From assembly GCF_022531965.1 (NCBI RefSeq), contig NZ_CP092831.1, positions 4,287,001 to 4,351,000 on the forward strand: a stretch of DNA of 64,000 bases, given 5' to 3'. Source of the stretch: Paenibacillus peoriae. Its GTDB lineage: Bacteria; Bacillota; Bacilli; Paenibacillales; Paenibacillaceae. The notes under the pieces were generated by a model, which made no database searches, was not told the DNA's origin, and saw only the letters and a list, made by a program, of their open reading frames with translations. Position numbers and translations under genes: made by a program. Below, piece after piece: positions 34,265 to 43,483 of the stretch. Within the stretch, counting starts at the first letter, position 1, and each line of letters begins with the position of its first letter.

Positions 34265-35095
34265 ATGTCTGATTCATTAGGAATGCTGACACCAGGTAAA
34301 AAAGTTTCTTTGAAAGAATGGGACCCTAAGGATACAAATAATATCAAAAATAAAGAAGAAATCCGACAGGAAACAGATCAATTGAAGGAACGCTTCACGG
34401 AATTACAAAGCAAATTATTTACAGAGAAAAAACAATCCGTTTTGTTTATATTTCAGGGCATGGATTGCAGCGGCAAAGATGGCGTCATCAAACAGGTATT
34501 TTCTAATCTGAATCCGGCGGGGGTGACGGTCCACAGCTTCAAATCGCCTACGGCTGAGGAATTAAGTCATGATTTCTTGTGGCGTGCTCATAGCGTTACC
34601 CCAGGACGTGGATATATTGCAGCATTTAACCGTTCTTATTATGAAGATGTGCTAATTACACGTGTTCACGGACAGATATCCGATAAGCAGGCCAAACGGA
34701 ATATTAAGCATATCAAGCATTTTGAACAGTTGTTGCTGGATAATGGTGTAAAGGTGGTTAAAATCTTTTTACATATTTCAAAGCAATTTCAGTTAGAAAA
34801 GCTGATCGACCGAATTGAAAAGCCTCACAAAAACTGGAAACTCGATCCAAGTGATTTGCAGGAACGGAAATTTTGGAAGCAATATACCCAGTATTATGAG
34901 GATGTATTAGAGCTAAGCTCAACCAAACAAGCTCCTTGGTATGTCATTCCTTCAGACAACCGTTGGTATAGGGATTATACTGTGCTGCGGATTGCCGTCC
35001 AAACGCTGGAGGAAATGAAGTTGTCTGATCCTGATCCAAGACCTGAACTCGAATCCCTTTTACCTGAATTGTACAAAGAACGAGATAAAAAATAG
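34265..35095 (+). CDS. polyphosphate kinase 2 family protein
   Basis: It uses polyphosphate to phosphorylate a nucleotide (AMP and/or ADP). The 276-residue product has the PPK2 Walker A GMDCSGKDGVIKQVF at about residues 65-79, the lid-region arginines in FNRSYYEDVLITRVHG, and the Walker-B-like VVKIFLHISKQFQ. The C-terminal YVIPSDNRWYRDYTVLRI is typical. The one-domain length fits class I or III PPK2, which cannot be told apart by eye. AAAGGAGCG precedes the ATG. Confidence 0.9.
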   Translation: MSDSLGMLTPGKKVSLKEWDPKDTNNIKNKEEIRQETDQLKERFTELQSKLFTEKKQSVLFIFQGMDCSGKDGVIKQVFSNLNPAGVTVHSFKSPTAEELSHDFLWRAHSVTPGRGYIAAFNRSYYEDVLITRVHGQISDKQAKRNIKHIKHFEQLLLDNGVKVVKIFLHISKQFQLEKLIDRIEKPHKNWKLDPSDLQERKFWKQYTQYYEDVLELSSTKQAPWYVIPSDNRWYRDYTVLRIAVQTLEEMKLSDPDPRPELESLLPELYKERDKK

Positions 35096-35113
35096 CTGTA
35101 TAGGTACAGCACT

Positions 35114-35168
35114 AAGCTTCCAAAACCGTATCACGGCTGAGAATGCCTTGAGTCGGGATTGGAAGCTT
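35114..35168. terminator. probable intrinsic terminator, long loop
   Basis: A perfect 10-bp stem AAGCTTCCAA / TTGGAAGCTT encloses 35 bases with a small inner hairpin; TTTTATTG follows. It lies between the convergent PPK2 and crcB genes. Confidence 0.6.
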
Positions 35169-35209
35169 TTTATTGCATTTTTACGTGTTATTTCGAAAAT
35201 GTATAAAGC

Positions 35210-35566
35210 TTAACTGACTCTGTACCCGATAGCCGCAGCTACAACTCCTACCACGACAGAGGAAAGTACATACGTAGCCATGCGTCGGTATTCTTTGCGC
35301 TCCATCAGTTGAAGAGATTCATAGCCGAATGTGGAAAAGGTGGTGTAGCTGCCACAAAAACCTGTTCCTAACAGCATCCAGAGTGCAGGAGACAACTGGT
35401 GTTGCGTAAACTCACCATAGAGCCAGCCTAGCAGCAATGAACCGCTGACGTTAATGATCCACGTCCCCCACGGGAATACGGTACCCAACCTCTTGCCGGC
35501 CCACATACCAAGCCCGTATCTCGCCAGTGTACCCATAATCCCGCCTGCCGCCGCCCACCAGATCAT
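35210..35566 (-). CDS. crcB: fluoride efflux channel subunit, second copy
   Basis: It is a four-helix membrane protein of 118 residues of the CrcB/Fluc fluoride channel family. It has GGIMGTLARYGLG, the pore motif PWGTWIINVSGSLLLGW and GFCGSYTTFSTFGYESLQL. The frame continues 93 codons upstream, inside the other crcB, but AAGGAGG stands seven bases before the ATG at 35566. The ATG overlaps the first crcB stop by four bases. Such pairs usually form a heterodimeric antiparallel channel. Confidence 0.92.
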   Translation of the reverse strand: MIWWAAAGGIMGTLARYGLGMWAGKRLGTVFPWGTWIINVSGSLLLGWLYGEFTQHQLSPALWMLLGTGFCGSYTTFSTFGYESLQLMERKEYRRMATYVLSSVVVGVVAAAIGYRVS

Positions 35567-35964
35567 AAGCGTTCCTCCTTCGGAGCAGCCTGCGTCATTT
35601 TTGTACCTAGACGGATACCTGTCCATGTCAAAAATAGCCCTCCGCCTACGCTTAGCAGGAGGTACAACACAGCCGTCAGCATACGATCGTGAACTGTGAG
35701 GCGTACAGCATCCACTGCAAAAGTGGAAAAGGTGGTAAAGCCCCCTGTAAAGCCTGTTCCGATGGCAAGTCGCAATCGCGGCTTGATCCGCCATGATCGC
35801 AAGGTTACCGTAAAGAACCAACCAAGAAACAGGCAGCCGATCCAATTAATTAGCAGCACACCAAGTGGAAAATCCGCACCCGCCGCAGGCAGCAGCGATT
35901 GCAGGCCATAACGGGTAGAGGTTCCAAGCGCTCCGCCCGCGGCAACGAATAACATGTCTTTCAT
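35563..35964 (-). CDS. crcB: fluoride efflux channel subunit, first copy
   Basis: It is a 133-residue CrcB/Fluc protein with four membrane segments: GGALGTSTRYGLQ, LGVLLINWIGCLFLGWFF and GFTGGFTTFSTFAVDAVRL, matching each other's positions in the second copy. AGGGG precedes the ATG. I looked for a fluoride riboswitch in the 85 bases upstream and found none. The genes lie downstream of rarA, on the same strand. Confidence 0.92.
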   Translation of the reverse strand: MKDMLFVAAGGALGTSTRYGLQSLLPAAGADFPLGVLLINWIGCLFLGWFFTVTLRSWRIKPRLRLAIGTGFTGGFTTFSTFAVDAVRLTVHDRMLTAVLYLLLSVGGGLFLTWTGIRLGTKMTQAAPKEERL

Positions 35965-36029
35965 TTTTTTATCCCCTTCTTCGCACTTGCACGATCATGG
36001 CGTAACGTGACGATATCGTACACACTCTG

Positions 36030-36054
36030 TATATTAAGTCGCACATATATTAAG
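36030..36054. repeat. direct repeat between rarA and crcB
   Basis: TATATTAAG occurs twice, at 36030-36038 and 36046-36054, 16 bp apart (one and a half helical turns). The second copy overlaps the rarA stop codon. It may be a regulator site for the crcB pair; weakly supported. Confidence 0.3.
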
Positions 36055-37360
36055 ACTGTGAATCCCGCCAGCGCTGGTTTTGCCTGATTTTTGACTCATT
36101 CCCCTGCTCAGTAGCCTGATAGAAGGTTTGGTCTGCTATCGCATCGGGCAAATATTGCTGCTTCACATAATGATTCGGATAATTATGTGGATATTGGTAG
36201 CCTACATGACCGAGCTTTTCCGAGCCTTTGTAGTGTGCGTCACGCAAATGGAGTGGCACCTCAGCCGATTTGATATCGTCCATAGCCAACATGGCCCGTG
36301 AAATCGCCGTATATACAGCATTCGATTTGGGGCTTTCCACAGCGAACAAAATAGCCTGTGCAATGTTCAGCTTGGCCTCGGGCCAGCCGTTATTGCGATA
36401 GGCTTCAAGCGCACTCACCGCTTGCACCATTGCCTGCGGGTTCGCCAGACCAATGTCCTCGCTGCTTGCCGCGATGAGGCGGCGGATAAAGGTCATCGGG
36501 TCCATACCGAGTTTTTCTACGGCGTACAGGAACCAGAACAGCGCGGCATCGCTGGAGCCGCGAATGCTTTTGTGGAAGGCCGACAACACATCATACTGCG
36601 TGGATTCATCTGCTTTGACAATCGGGCGGCGAATGGATTCCTCAGCGACTTCCAGTGTCACGTGAATCGTGCCGTCTGCCAGCGGAGGCGTTGTGAGCGC
36701 CGCCAGTTCCAGCGCGTTTAAAGCGCGGCGGATATCGCCGTTCGCCATGGAAGCGATGTGAGCCAGTGCAGCTTCATCGACCTGGAGCTGCATGTAGCCA
36801 AGCCCTTTGTCCGCATCGCTTAAGGCGCGGCGCATAGCAGCCAGCGAATGTTCCTGCGTTAGCGCTTCAAGCTGGAACAACGTAGAACGGCTCATTAAAG
36901 CGCCGTTGACGTAGTGAAAGGGATTTTCAGTCGTGGCGCCAATAAACACGATCGTGCCCTTTTCCACCGCAGGCAGCAGTGCATCCTGACGTGAACTGTT
37001 AAAACGATGTACCTCATCGAGAAACAGAATGGTTTTTTTGCCATACATCGATTTATTCGTCTGTGCAAGATCAATGACTTCTCTTACGTCTTTCACAGAT
37101 GCTTCTACAGCATTCAGACGTACAAAATCGCCTTGCGTGTGTTGCGAGATGATATGTGCCAGCGTTGTTTTGCCGCATCCCGGTGGTCCGTACAACAAAA
37201 TTGAAGAAACCTGATCTGCCTCTATGGCTCTTCGCAGCAGCTTACCTGGACCCACAACATGCTCCTGTCCAATATATTCATCCAGTGAAGTCGGACGCAA
37301 GCGATCCGCAAGCAACCGATTGCTTGGCGTTGACTCTTGGGAATATGAAAATAAGTCCAT
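36050..37360 (-). CDS. rarA: replication-associated recombination protein A
   Basis: It is a AAA+ ATPase of the RarA/MgsA/WRNIP1 family that acts at stalled replication forks. The 436-residue product shows RPTSLDEYIGQEHVVGPG, Walker A YGPPGCGKTT (about 57-66), Walker B ILFLDEVHRF, sensor GATTENP, and the C-terminal MgsA part with GSEKLGHVGYQYPH. The frame begins at a GTG three codons earlier, but AAGGAAG is spaced for the ATG at 37360. In B. subtilis the homolog (yrvN) neighbours cymR; here it is some 4 kb away. Confidence 0.95.
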   Translation of the reverse strand: MDLFSYSQESTPSNRLLADRLRPTSLDEYIGQEHVVGPGKLLRRAIEADQVSSILLYGPPGCGKTTLAHIISQHTQGDFVRLNAVEASVKDVREVIDLAQTNKSMYGKKTILFLDEVHRFNSSRQDALLPAVEKGTIVFIGATTENPFHYVNGALMSRSTLFQLEALTQEHSLAAMRRALSDADKGLGYMQLQVDEAALAHIASMANGDIRRALNALELAALTTPPLADGTIHVTLEVAEESIRRPIVKADESTQYDVLSAFHKSIRGSSDAALFWFLYAVEKLGMDPMTFIRRLIAASSEDIGLANPQAMVQAVSALEAYRNNGWPEAKLNIAQAILFAVESPKSNAVYTAISRAMLAMDDIKSAEVPLHLRDAHYKGSEKLGHVGYQYPHNYPNHYVKQQYLPDAIADQTFYQATEQGNESKIRQNQRWRDSQS

Positions 37361-37583
37361 TTCTTTCACTTCCTTATGATTTATGAACGAACACTTTCTT
37401 TTATCTTTGAAAACATACTATATTTAGGTTCGCTCATACGGTTGAAAAACATGAAAATTCAAGTCATCTATAATTCTGATACGGTGTAAACCGACTCTTA
37501 TTCTACCATATCCGTTAACAAGTTGCAGATAGCATGGTCATGGCACAGCTGTAGGTCTTCAAGTCAGTCGCCCATAAAAAAGA
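37361..37583. other. intergenic region upstream of rarA
   Basis: It is AT-rich, with no convincing gene. It must hold the rarA promoter, but I see no single clear candidate. Its right end runs into the helD terminator. Confidence 0.4.
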
Positions 37584-37624
37584 AAGAACAGCCTTAGACG
37601 AAAGATGATTTCGTGGCTGTTCTT
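37584..37624 (-). terminator. intrinsic terminator of helD
   Basis: A stem AAGAACAGCC / GGCTGTTCTT continues into an inner ACGAAA / TTTCGT stem and is followed on the minus strand by CTTTCTTTTTTATG. Confidence 0.85.
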
Positions 37625-37718
37625 CGACTGGCATGATTTCATAATTTCATCACTAAGATAAACAGTAAACAAAAAGGAATACAACAACTCAGGCGGTACT
37701 TTACAACGCTTTTTCTGT

Positions 37719-39860
37719 TTACTTCGTCTGTGCCTGTACGTAACTAGGAAGTGAGCCATCATGCAATAGCCACAACTCATGCAGCGCACGGGTACATCCT
37801 ACATACAGCAGCTTGGCATCCCATGCCCGTTCTCCATAATGCTCATGGTCGGCATCCGCCACAATAACTGCATCGAACTCCAGACCTTTGGATAGGTATA
37901 CAGGCAGTACTGACAAACCGCCTTCATATTGCTTTTTACCACCGTCAATCAAATTCACATCCATCCCCGCACTTGTGAAAACCTCATGCAGTTCCACAGC
38001 CTCTTTTAAGGTACGTGTCAGCACAGATACAGTACGATACTCCCTGGAGGACAGCTCTTTTAGAGCGGTCAGCAAACTCTGCTCACGCACCGATGAGTCG
38101 TAAGATATAGTGCGCACCGGATCGCCACTACGAAATACTGGAACTGCCGTAATACCGCCGCGAACTCCCTGCTCCAAAATCGTGTTTGCAAATTCTATAA
38201 TTTCCAAGGTTGATCTATAGCTTCGCGTAAGCGCAAAATACCCGGTATGTTCCGGTGCAAAAAGAGAACTCATTTCCTCCCACGCATGTACGCCACGGTA
38301 TTCATGAATGCCCTGCGATAAATCGCCCAGTATAGTAAAGGAATGTCCTTTGACGAACAAATCCAGCAATGCGATATGAAAAGGTGAAAAATCCTGCGCT
38401 TCATCAATGACCACATGGTCAAAACGTTGAGATGATTCTACCTCATGAATCAGCACGTGGAGATACACTAACGCAGTCAGATCTTCTTCACGGATAATCT
38501 GTTTTCGCAGATCCGACTGTGTAGCCTTAAAAATAGCAGTCGGCAGAGAAGCCTTCATCTCCGCAGCCGTATCTGCGGGTAACCCTTTAGCTGCTTGAAA
38601 AAGCTGCTTGTAGAGCGTCAGTGCGTCGTATTGTGGCCATTTTTTAGCATATGCCTTTTCCCGTGCCCCTGCCTTTTTTTTGCGTTCCTTGAGTGCTGCC
38701 GCCGAAGGCGACTTTTTCAGCTCCATTTCAATCCAGCGGTGCACTCTTGCCAGTACACGCTCCTTCCGCTTCGCGAGCGGATAAGGCTTATACTCCTCAT
38801 TAAACCAATTCAAAATCTCAGTTCGCGGCAGAACCGCTCCATCCCATGGTGAAAAATCCCCCTCGGGAACGGAAATGGGCTCCAGTCGTTCAACAAAAGC
38901 TTGAAGTAACTCCATAAAGTGAACTGAACCCTTGAATCTTCCCGGCGCCTCATCCATGGATTCCTCTCTCAGACTGCCACTCTCAAACCAATAAGATAAT
39001 GTTTCGGCAGGATCAGCCAAAGGTAAATCCAAACCCAACAAGTCCAGCGCCCAGTCTGCAAATGTACTTTGCTGAATATCTCCGACCCCCAGCTCAGGAA
39101 GTACATCTGAAATATAGTCGAGAAACATATGGTTTGGTGCGAAAATGACCATTTTGTCCGCTGATACCTGATCCTTGTATTGATACAGTAAAAATGCGAG
39201 ACGATGCAGCGCTACCGTCGTCTTGCCACTACCCGCTACCCCCTGAATAACGAGGGCAGTATTTTTAGCCGCGCGGATGATCTGATCCTGCTCCGCCTGA
39301 ATGGTAGATACGATATCCCGTAAACGGTTATCCTTGTTTTCACCCAAACGATAAACGAGAAACTCATCGGAAACGGCCGGCTCGTCGCTTTCACGATTAT
39401 ACGTATCGGCTACCCGTTCCAGAATTCTTTTCCGAATGACAACGTTGCGCTTCAGATAGACCAAACCCTCAATAGTTCCCTCAGGAGCTTCATAGGACGC
39501 GGTTTCTTCACCACCTGTAAACGAATAAAATAAGCTGGCAATCGGTGCACGCCAATCAATCACCAGCGGATATGCTGACGTTTCTTCACGCTCTACTCCA
39601 ATTTTACCGATATAAAGCGGCTTCCGCTGCCCTCTGCCACGCTCGTCAAAATCCATACGCCCAAAATAAGGCTCCTGCGAGCTTTTAGCCAAAGCCTGAC
39701 GTTTTTCCTCCCGTGCAGATTCCAGCACTTGCTCTGTAAAATCATGCCCAGTGTATACTGGCGTATTGCGAAGCCGTTCCAATCTCCGATCAATTTCCTC
39801 CATAGCAAGCGACAGCCTGTGCTGTTCTTCTTGATAGGCACTTTGAAACTCATTCTCCAT
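37719..39860 (-). CDS. helD: RNA polymerase recycling helicase-like ATPase
   Basis: It is a superfamily-1 UvrD-like ATPase that removes RNA polymerase from stalled complexes. The 713-residue product starts with a coiled coil (EEQHRLSLAMEEIDRRLERLR), which enters the polymerase secondary channel. It has the HelD signature PLVIDWRAPIASLFYSF, Walker A GVAGSGKTT at 207-215, a Walker B VVIDEAQDFSPFH, and the late ILGDLSQGIHEYRG and VGCTRALHELWLL motifs. It is a single gene with its own terminator. Confidence 0.92.
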   Translation of the reverse strand: MENEFQSAYQEEQHRLSLAMEEIDRRLERLRNTPVYTGHDFTEQVLESAREEKRQALAKSSQEPYFGRMDFDERGRGQRKPLYIGKIGVEREETSAYPLVIDWRAPIASLFYSFTGGEETASYEAPEGTIEGLVYLKRNVVIRKRILERVADTYNRESDEPAVSDEFLVYRLGENKDNRLRDIVSTIQAEQDQIIRAAKNTALVIQGVAGSGKTTVALHRLAFLLYQYKDQVSADKMVIFAPNHMFLDYISDVLPELGVGDIQQSTFADWALDLLGLDLPLADPAETLSYWFESGSLREESMDEAPGRFKGSVHFMELLQAFVERLEPISVPEGDFSPWDGAVLPRTEILNWFNEEYKPYPLAKRKERVLARVHRWIEMELKKSPSAAALKERKKKAGAREKAYAKKWPQYDALTLYKQLFQAAKGLPADTAAEMKASLPTAIFKATQSDLRKQIIREEDLTALVYLHVLIHEVESSQRFDHVVIDEAQDFSPFHIALLDLFVKGHSFTILGDLSQGIHEYRGVHAWEEMSSLFAPEHTGYFALTRSYRSTLEIIEFANTILEQGVRGGITAVPVFRSGDPVRTISYDSSVREQSLLTALKELSSREYRTVSVLTRTLKEAVELHEVFTSAGMDVNLIDGGKKQYEGGLSVLPVYLSKGLEFDAVIVADADHEHYGERAWDAKLLYVGCTRALHELWLLHDGSLPSYVQAQTK

Positions 39861-40027
39861 TTCAGTTACCTCCTAAGAATATCAAGTCTCGATTTCTGCA
39901 TCATCCACTTGCTCCGACACAAAAAAAGGAAAGTAAGCGTAACACATTTAACCATAAAAATCCAACCTTATTTCTAATCCCCCTATTTCCCTACTCTTTC
40001 ACAAAAGTATGGAGCTTTTCGGCACCA

Positions 40028-40092
40028 GCGAAGCGGGTGATTTGAATCCGAAGAAGCGGAGCGATCGGAGGATCAAGTCACACGCGAAGCGG
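40028..40092. repeat. stem-loop element flanked by 9-bp direct repeats
   Basis: GCGAAGCGG occurs at 40028-40036 and 40084-40092. Between them, GTGATTTGAATCC (40037-40049) pairs with GGATCAAGTCAC (40070-40081), leaving one bulge and a 20-base loop. GAAGCGG occurs a third time in the loop. It lies directly after the ABC exporter gene. It may be a small mobile or dispersed repeat; it does not look like a standard terminator. Confidence 0.45.
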
Positions 40093-40095
40093 CCT

Positions 40096-41913
40096 CTAAT
40101 ACTCCATACTTCTCTCCCCCATCTCCACAAACTGCTTTTGAGCCAGCTCACGGTACACCTGATGGGACTCTAATAACTCTGTATGAGTTCCTGCACCGGT
40201 CACCTTGCCCTTGTCCAACACGATAATCTGGTCGGAGTGAACCACCGTAGACAAACGATGAGCAATGACAATCGTCGTGCGTCCTTCCATCAAGTTCGCT
40301 AGGGCCTTCTGTACCTCATGCTCAGATGAGCTATCCAGACTAGATGTAGCCTCATCCAGCATGAGGATGTCAGGGCTACGAAGAAGCGCACGCGCAATAG
40401 CGATCCGTTGACGCTGGCCTCCGGACAGCTTCATTCCCCGTTCTCCCACCTCAGTGTTGTAGCCTTGAGGTAGATCCATAATAAATGTATCCGCATACGC
40501 CATCGTAGCTGCTCGTCTCACTTCTTCCAAGTCAGCTTCGCGCCCCAAGCCATATGTAATGTTATCTCTGACCGTTCCGGTCATCATTGAGCTTTCCTGC
40601 GATACATAACCAATTTTGGAGCGCCAGGAGGAAAGTGTATATGACGATATCGGTTCGTCTCCATAACGAATTTCCCCTGTATCTGGCACATAAAAGCGCT
40701 CTAGCAATGAAAATAAGGTGGATTTCCCACTCCCGCTCGGACCCACGAATGCTGTCGTCCGGTTAGCCGGAATGACCAAGTTTGCATTATGAAGAACCTC
40801 TTCACCTTCGGTATAGGAAAAGACAACATCACGAAGTATAATATCTCTGCTCTCTTTTGCCGCTTCCTGCTTCAACTCGAGCGGTTCCTCTTCATGATCT
40901 AAAATCGTCTGAATCCGTTCAGTAGCCCCAACCACCTTTTGCAGACGTGAATACAGAGTCGTGAATTGTGCCATCGGTGTGATCACCTGAAATAGCAGCA
41001 AAATAAATGCCACCAAATCCCCCGCGGTCAGCACACCCGATGCAACGCGAACACCACCAACCCCCAATATAATGACCAGTACTGCAGTCAACAAGAAGGT
41101 AGAAATTGGACCTACAAGGGCCAGGATACGTGACTCTTGCAAACCGAAGCGGAACATCCGGTAAATACGATCCTCACCAGCCTGAGCCTCTCTGCTTTCG
41201 GTTCCGTAGGCCTTCACCAGTCTGATTTCGCCGATAACCTGACTTAACACTGAGGTCAGATCTGCCATCTCATCCTGCTGTTTTTTGGAGATGCGGTACA
41301 TTTTTCTGCCTACCGGAAATAAAATTAGAGCTGTTAGCGGAACAATAGCCATAATAATGAGCGTCATCACCCAATCCAGATAAAATAACAATGCAATACC
41401 ACCAATAATTGCAATCACATTAGAAATCAAATTGACTAGATACTCCGTAATTAAGTTCATAATCAGGCTTGTATCATTAGTGACGCGACTCATCGTATCT
41501 CCTGACCGATTTCTATCAAAGTAAGGTATAGGTAGAGATAAGATTTTATGCCATAAGCGTTTGCGCAAATTAGCCACAATCTTATGCCCAGCATAGTTCA
41601 ACATATAGATAGAAACTGCCGAAGCCACCGCTTGAATCACAAAAGCGCCAAGCAGACCAACAATGACCATACGGTTTAGTGAAGAAAAGGTCAAGCCATC
41701 AATCAACCCTTTAGTCATCATGGGTACGATTAAACCAGCCATGGTCTGAATCAGGGTCAGAATCAGGGCGATGATCAGAATGGCTTTGGGCGGATGCGCA
41801 CTCGCAATCAATTTGATAAACCGCCCCATGCCAGCCTTATCCGGTCTTTTACCCGGCTTTTCCTTCATCCGGTCCTCCTGCTCTTCTTGGTGTATATGAT
41901 GTTCTTTTTCCAT
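40096..41913 (-). CDS. ABC-type multidrug exporter, BmrA-like
   Basis: It is a half-transporter of 605 residues that works as a homodimer, with six membrane helices (about 45-340) and a nucleotide-binding domain. Walker A is VGPSGSGKSTLFSLLERF, the Q-loop GYVSQESSMMTG, signature LSGGQRQRIA, Walker B ILMLDEATSSLD, and the H-loop IVIAHRLST. Stretches such as ERFYVPDTGEIRYGDEPISSY and GDLVAFILLLFQ follow B. subtilis BmrA closely. A histidine/glutamate-rich 40-residue N-terminus precedes the first helix. Substrate unknown; drugs or lipids are typical. Confidence 0.9.
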   Translation of the reverse strand: MEKEHHIHQEEQEDRMKEKPGKRPDKAGMGRFIKLIASAHPPKAILIIALILTLIQTMAGLIVPMMTKGLIDGLTFSSLNRMVIVGLLGAFVIQAVASAVSIYMLNYAGHKIVANLRKRLWHKILSLPIPYFDRNRSGDTMSRVTNDTSLIMNLITEYLVNLISNVIAIIGGIALLFYLDWVMTLIIMAIVPLTALILFPVGRKMYRISKKQQDEMADLTSVLSQVIGEIRLVKAYGTESREAQAGEDRIYRMFRFGLQESRILALVGPISTFLLTAVLVIILGVGGVRVASGVLTAGDLVAFILLLFQVITPMAQFTTLYSRLQKVVGATERIQTILDHEEEPLELKQEAAKESRDIILRDVVFSYTEGEEVLHNANLVIPANRTTAFVGPSGSGKSTLFSLLERFYVPDTGEIRYGDEPISSYTLSSWRSKIGYVSQESSMMTGTVRDNITYGLGREADLEEVRRAATMAYADTFIMDLPQGYNTEVGERGMKLSGGQRQRIAIARALLRSPDILMLDEATSSLDSSSEHEVQKALANLMEGRTTIVIAHRLSTVVHSDQIIVLDKGKVTGAGTHTELLESHQVYRELAQKQFVEMGERSMEY

Positions 41914-41962
41914 ATACCATCAACCTCGCTTCCTGTCTGACCATTCTTGTTCAAACAACAAC

Positions 41963-41981
41963 ACCCGCGCTCTGCGCGGGT
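41963..41981 (-). terminator. intrinsic terminator of the NCS2 permease gene
   Basis: ACCCGCGC-TCT-GCGCGGGT is followed on the minus strand by GTTGTTGTTTG. Confidence 0.75.
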
Positions 41982-42010
41982 ATGAACAGTACAATCTATC
42001 TTCGAGTTTA

Positions 42011-43309
42011 CTACACCAGAGAATGAAGCACAAAATTTGCCACAAACAGTACAGATATGATATATAATGCGATAGGTACTTCCTTGCCCCGTCCTGCTGC
42101 CAGCTTGGCTACAGGGTATGCAATAAAACCAAATGCCATTCCGTCTACGATACTATAAGTAAAGGGCATCATCACCATGATCAGAAATGCAGGAAACGCT
42201 TCAGTAAAATCACTGAAATCCATCTCTCGCACATTTTGCACCATTAGCCCCCCAATGATGATCAACACGGGTGCAATGGCACTATCAGGAATATAAGCCA
42301 ACAGTGGAATAAAGAAAAACGTCGCCCCGAATAAAATAGCAGTTACCAGCGGTGTCATTCCCGAGCGTCCCCCTGCTGCAATACCAGCCGTCGATTCCGC
42401 AGCGGCTACCGCCGGACTGCTGCCCAAAATACCGGCAAAGATATTGGTTACAGCCAACACACGCAAGCTGTTTTTAAATAAATCCGGTCTACCAATCATG
42501 TTGGTTTGTGCAGTAATCATACCAATATTCTCGAATAGCACAATGAGTAGGAGCAAAAAGACAGCGATCCAGAAAGCTACCGAGACAATGCCTGAAAAGG
42601 AAAGCTCTCCAAACAATTGCCCATACTGTCGCACCGTTTCAGAGGTTCGTACCGTGCTTGTAGGCTCTACAGCTCCCAGTATATAAGCAAGCCCAGTTCC
42701 CGCCAAAATACTAATTAGTAAACCTCCCTGAACGTTACGCACAAACAATACAATAGCGAGCAGCAACGTTACACAAGCCGTAATTACCTTGGGATCATTA
42801 AAATGGCCAATAGCCACAAAAGTCGTCTGATGAGCAATCACGATACCGCTTTTTTGCAATCCGATAAAGGTTAAAAACAAACCAATGCCTACCGTAATTC
42901 CGTGCTGCAAATTATGGGGAATCGCTTGGCTAATCAGCTTGTACAATGATGTAAAGGCCACAATGGCGAATATCACCCCTGTGACGGCAACTACCATCAA
43001 CGCTTCCTGCCAGCTCAGCTTCATGGAATGTACCAGCGTATAAGTGAAAAAGGCATTAATCCCCATCCCTGGTACAACGACCATTGGAGATTTCCCACCA
43101 AAAGCCATCAGTAGACAGCCGATCATCGATGTCAGCAGTGTCCCGAGCATCGCCCCTTGGAGGGGAATCCCGGCATCTGACAAAATAGTCGCATTAACCA
43201 TAACAATGTATACCACGGAAAAATAAGAAATGGCCCCAGCGGCTAATTCCTTTTTCCAATGATGCTCGGGCTTGTAACCGAGACTTCTGGACCATAGTCC
43301 ATCCTTCAT
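42011..43309 (-). CDS. NCS2-family purine permease (PbuG/PbuO-like)
   Basis: It is a membrane transporter of 432 residues with about 12 to 14 segments. It shows the family marks VVYIVMVNATILSDAGIP, VVPGMGINAFFTYTLV, and FENIGMITAQTN, which place it with hypoxanthine/guanine (AzgA-type) permeases. The open frame extends 34 codons upstream, but GGAGGG lies seven bases before the ATG at 43309. I looked for a purine riboswitch in the upstream 170 bases and found none. Confidence 0.9.
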   Translation of the reverse strand: MKDGLWSRSLGYKPEHHWKKELAAGAISYFSVVYIVMVNATILSDAGIPLQGAMLGTLLTSMIGCLLMAFGGKSPMVVVPGMGINAFFTYTLVHSMKLSWQEALMVVAVTGVIFAIVAFTSLYKLISQAIPHNLQHGITVGIGLFLTFIGLQKSGIVIAHQTTFVAIGHFNDPKVITACVTLLLAIVLFVRNVQGGLLISILAGTGLAYILGAVEPTSTVRTSETVRQYGQLFGELSFSGIVSVAFWIAVFLLLLIVLFENIGMITAQTNMIGRPDLFKNSLRVLAVTNIFAGILGSSPAVAAAESTAGIAAGGRSGMTPLVTAILFGATFFFIPLLAYIPDSAIAPVLIIIGGLMVQNVREMDFSDFTEAFPAFLIMVMMPFTYSIVDGMAFGFIAYPVAKLAAGRGKEVPIALYIISVLFVANFVLHSLV

Positions 43310-43483
43310 ACCAAAACCCTCCAGCAAGTTGTTCAATCTGTTTACAGTAAGCTGCACTTTTTCAAAACAAAAAAGAGCTGTAGCAACTGTGACACAAAGG
43401 ATGTGATGCACAGAACTACAGGTCTTAAAGTGAATACATACTGCTGTAAATCTACGAATGCACTGCCATGCTATTTTTACAAC

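Noticed and set aside
35965..36049. Fluoride riboswitch before the crcB pair
   Set aside because: None of the conserved crcB-RNA elements can be seen in the 85 bases.
37559..37789. 76-codon open frame on the minus strand downstream of helD
   Set aside because: It overlaps the helD 3' end and the terminator hairpin, and has no ribosome binding site.
43310..43483. Purine riboswitch before the NCS2 permease gene
   Set aside because: No purine aptamer core (TATA...GTC pairing and loop motifs) could be found.
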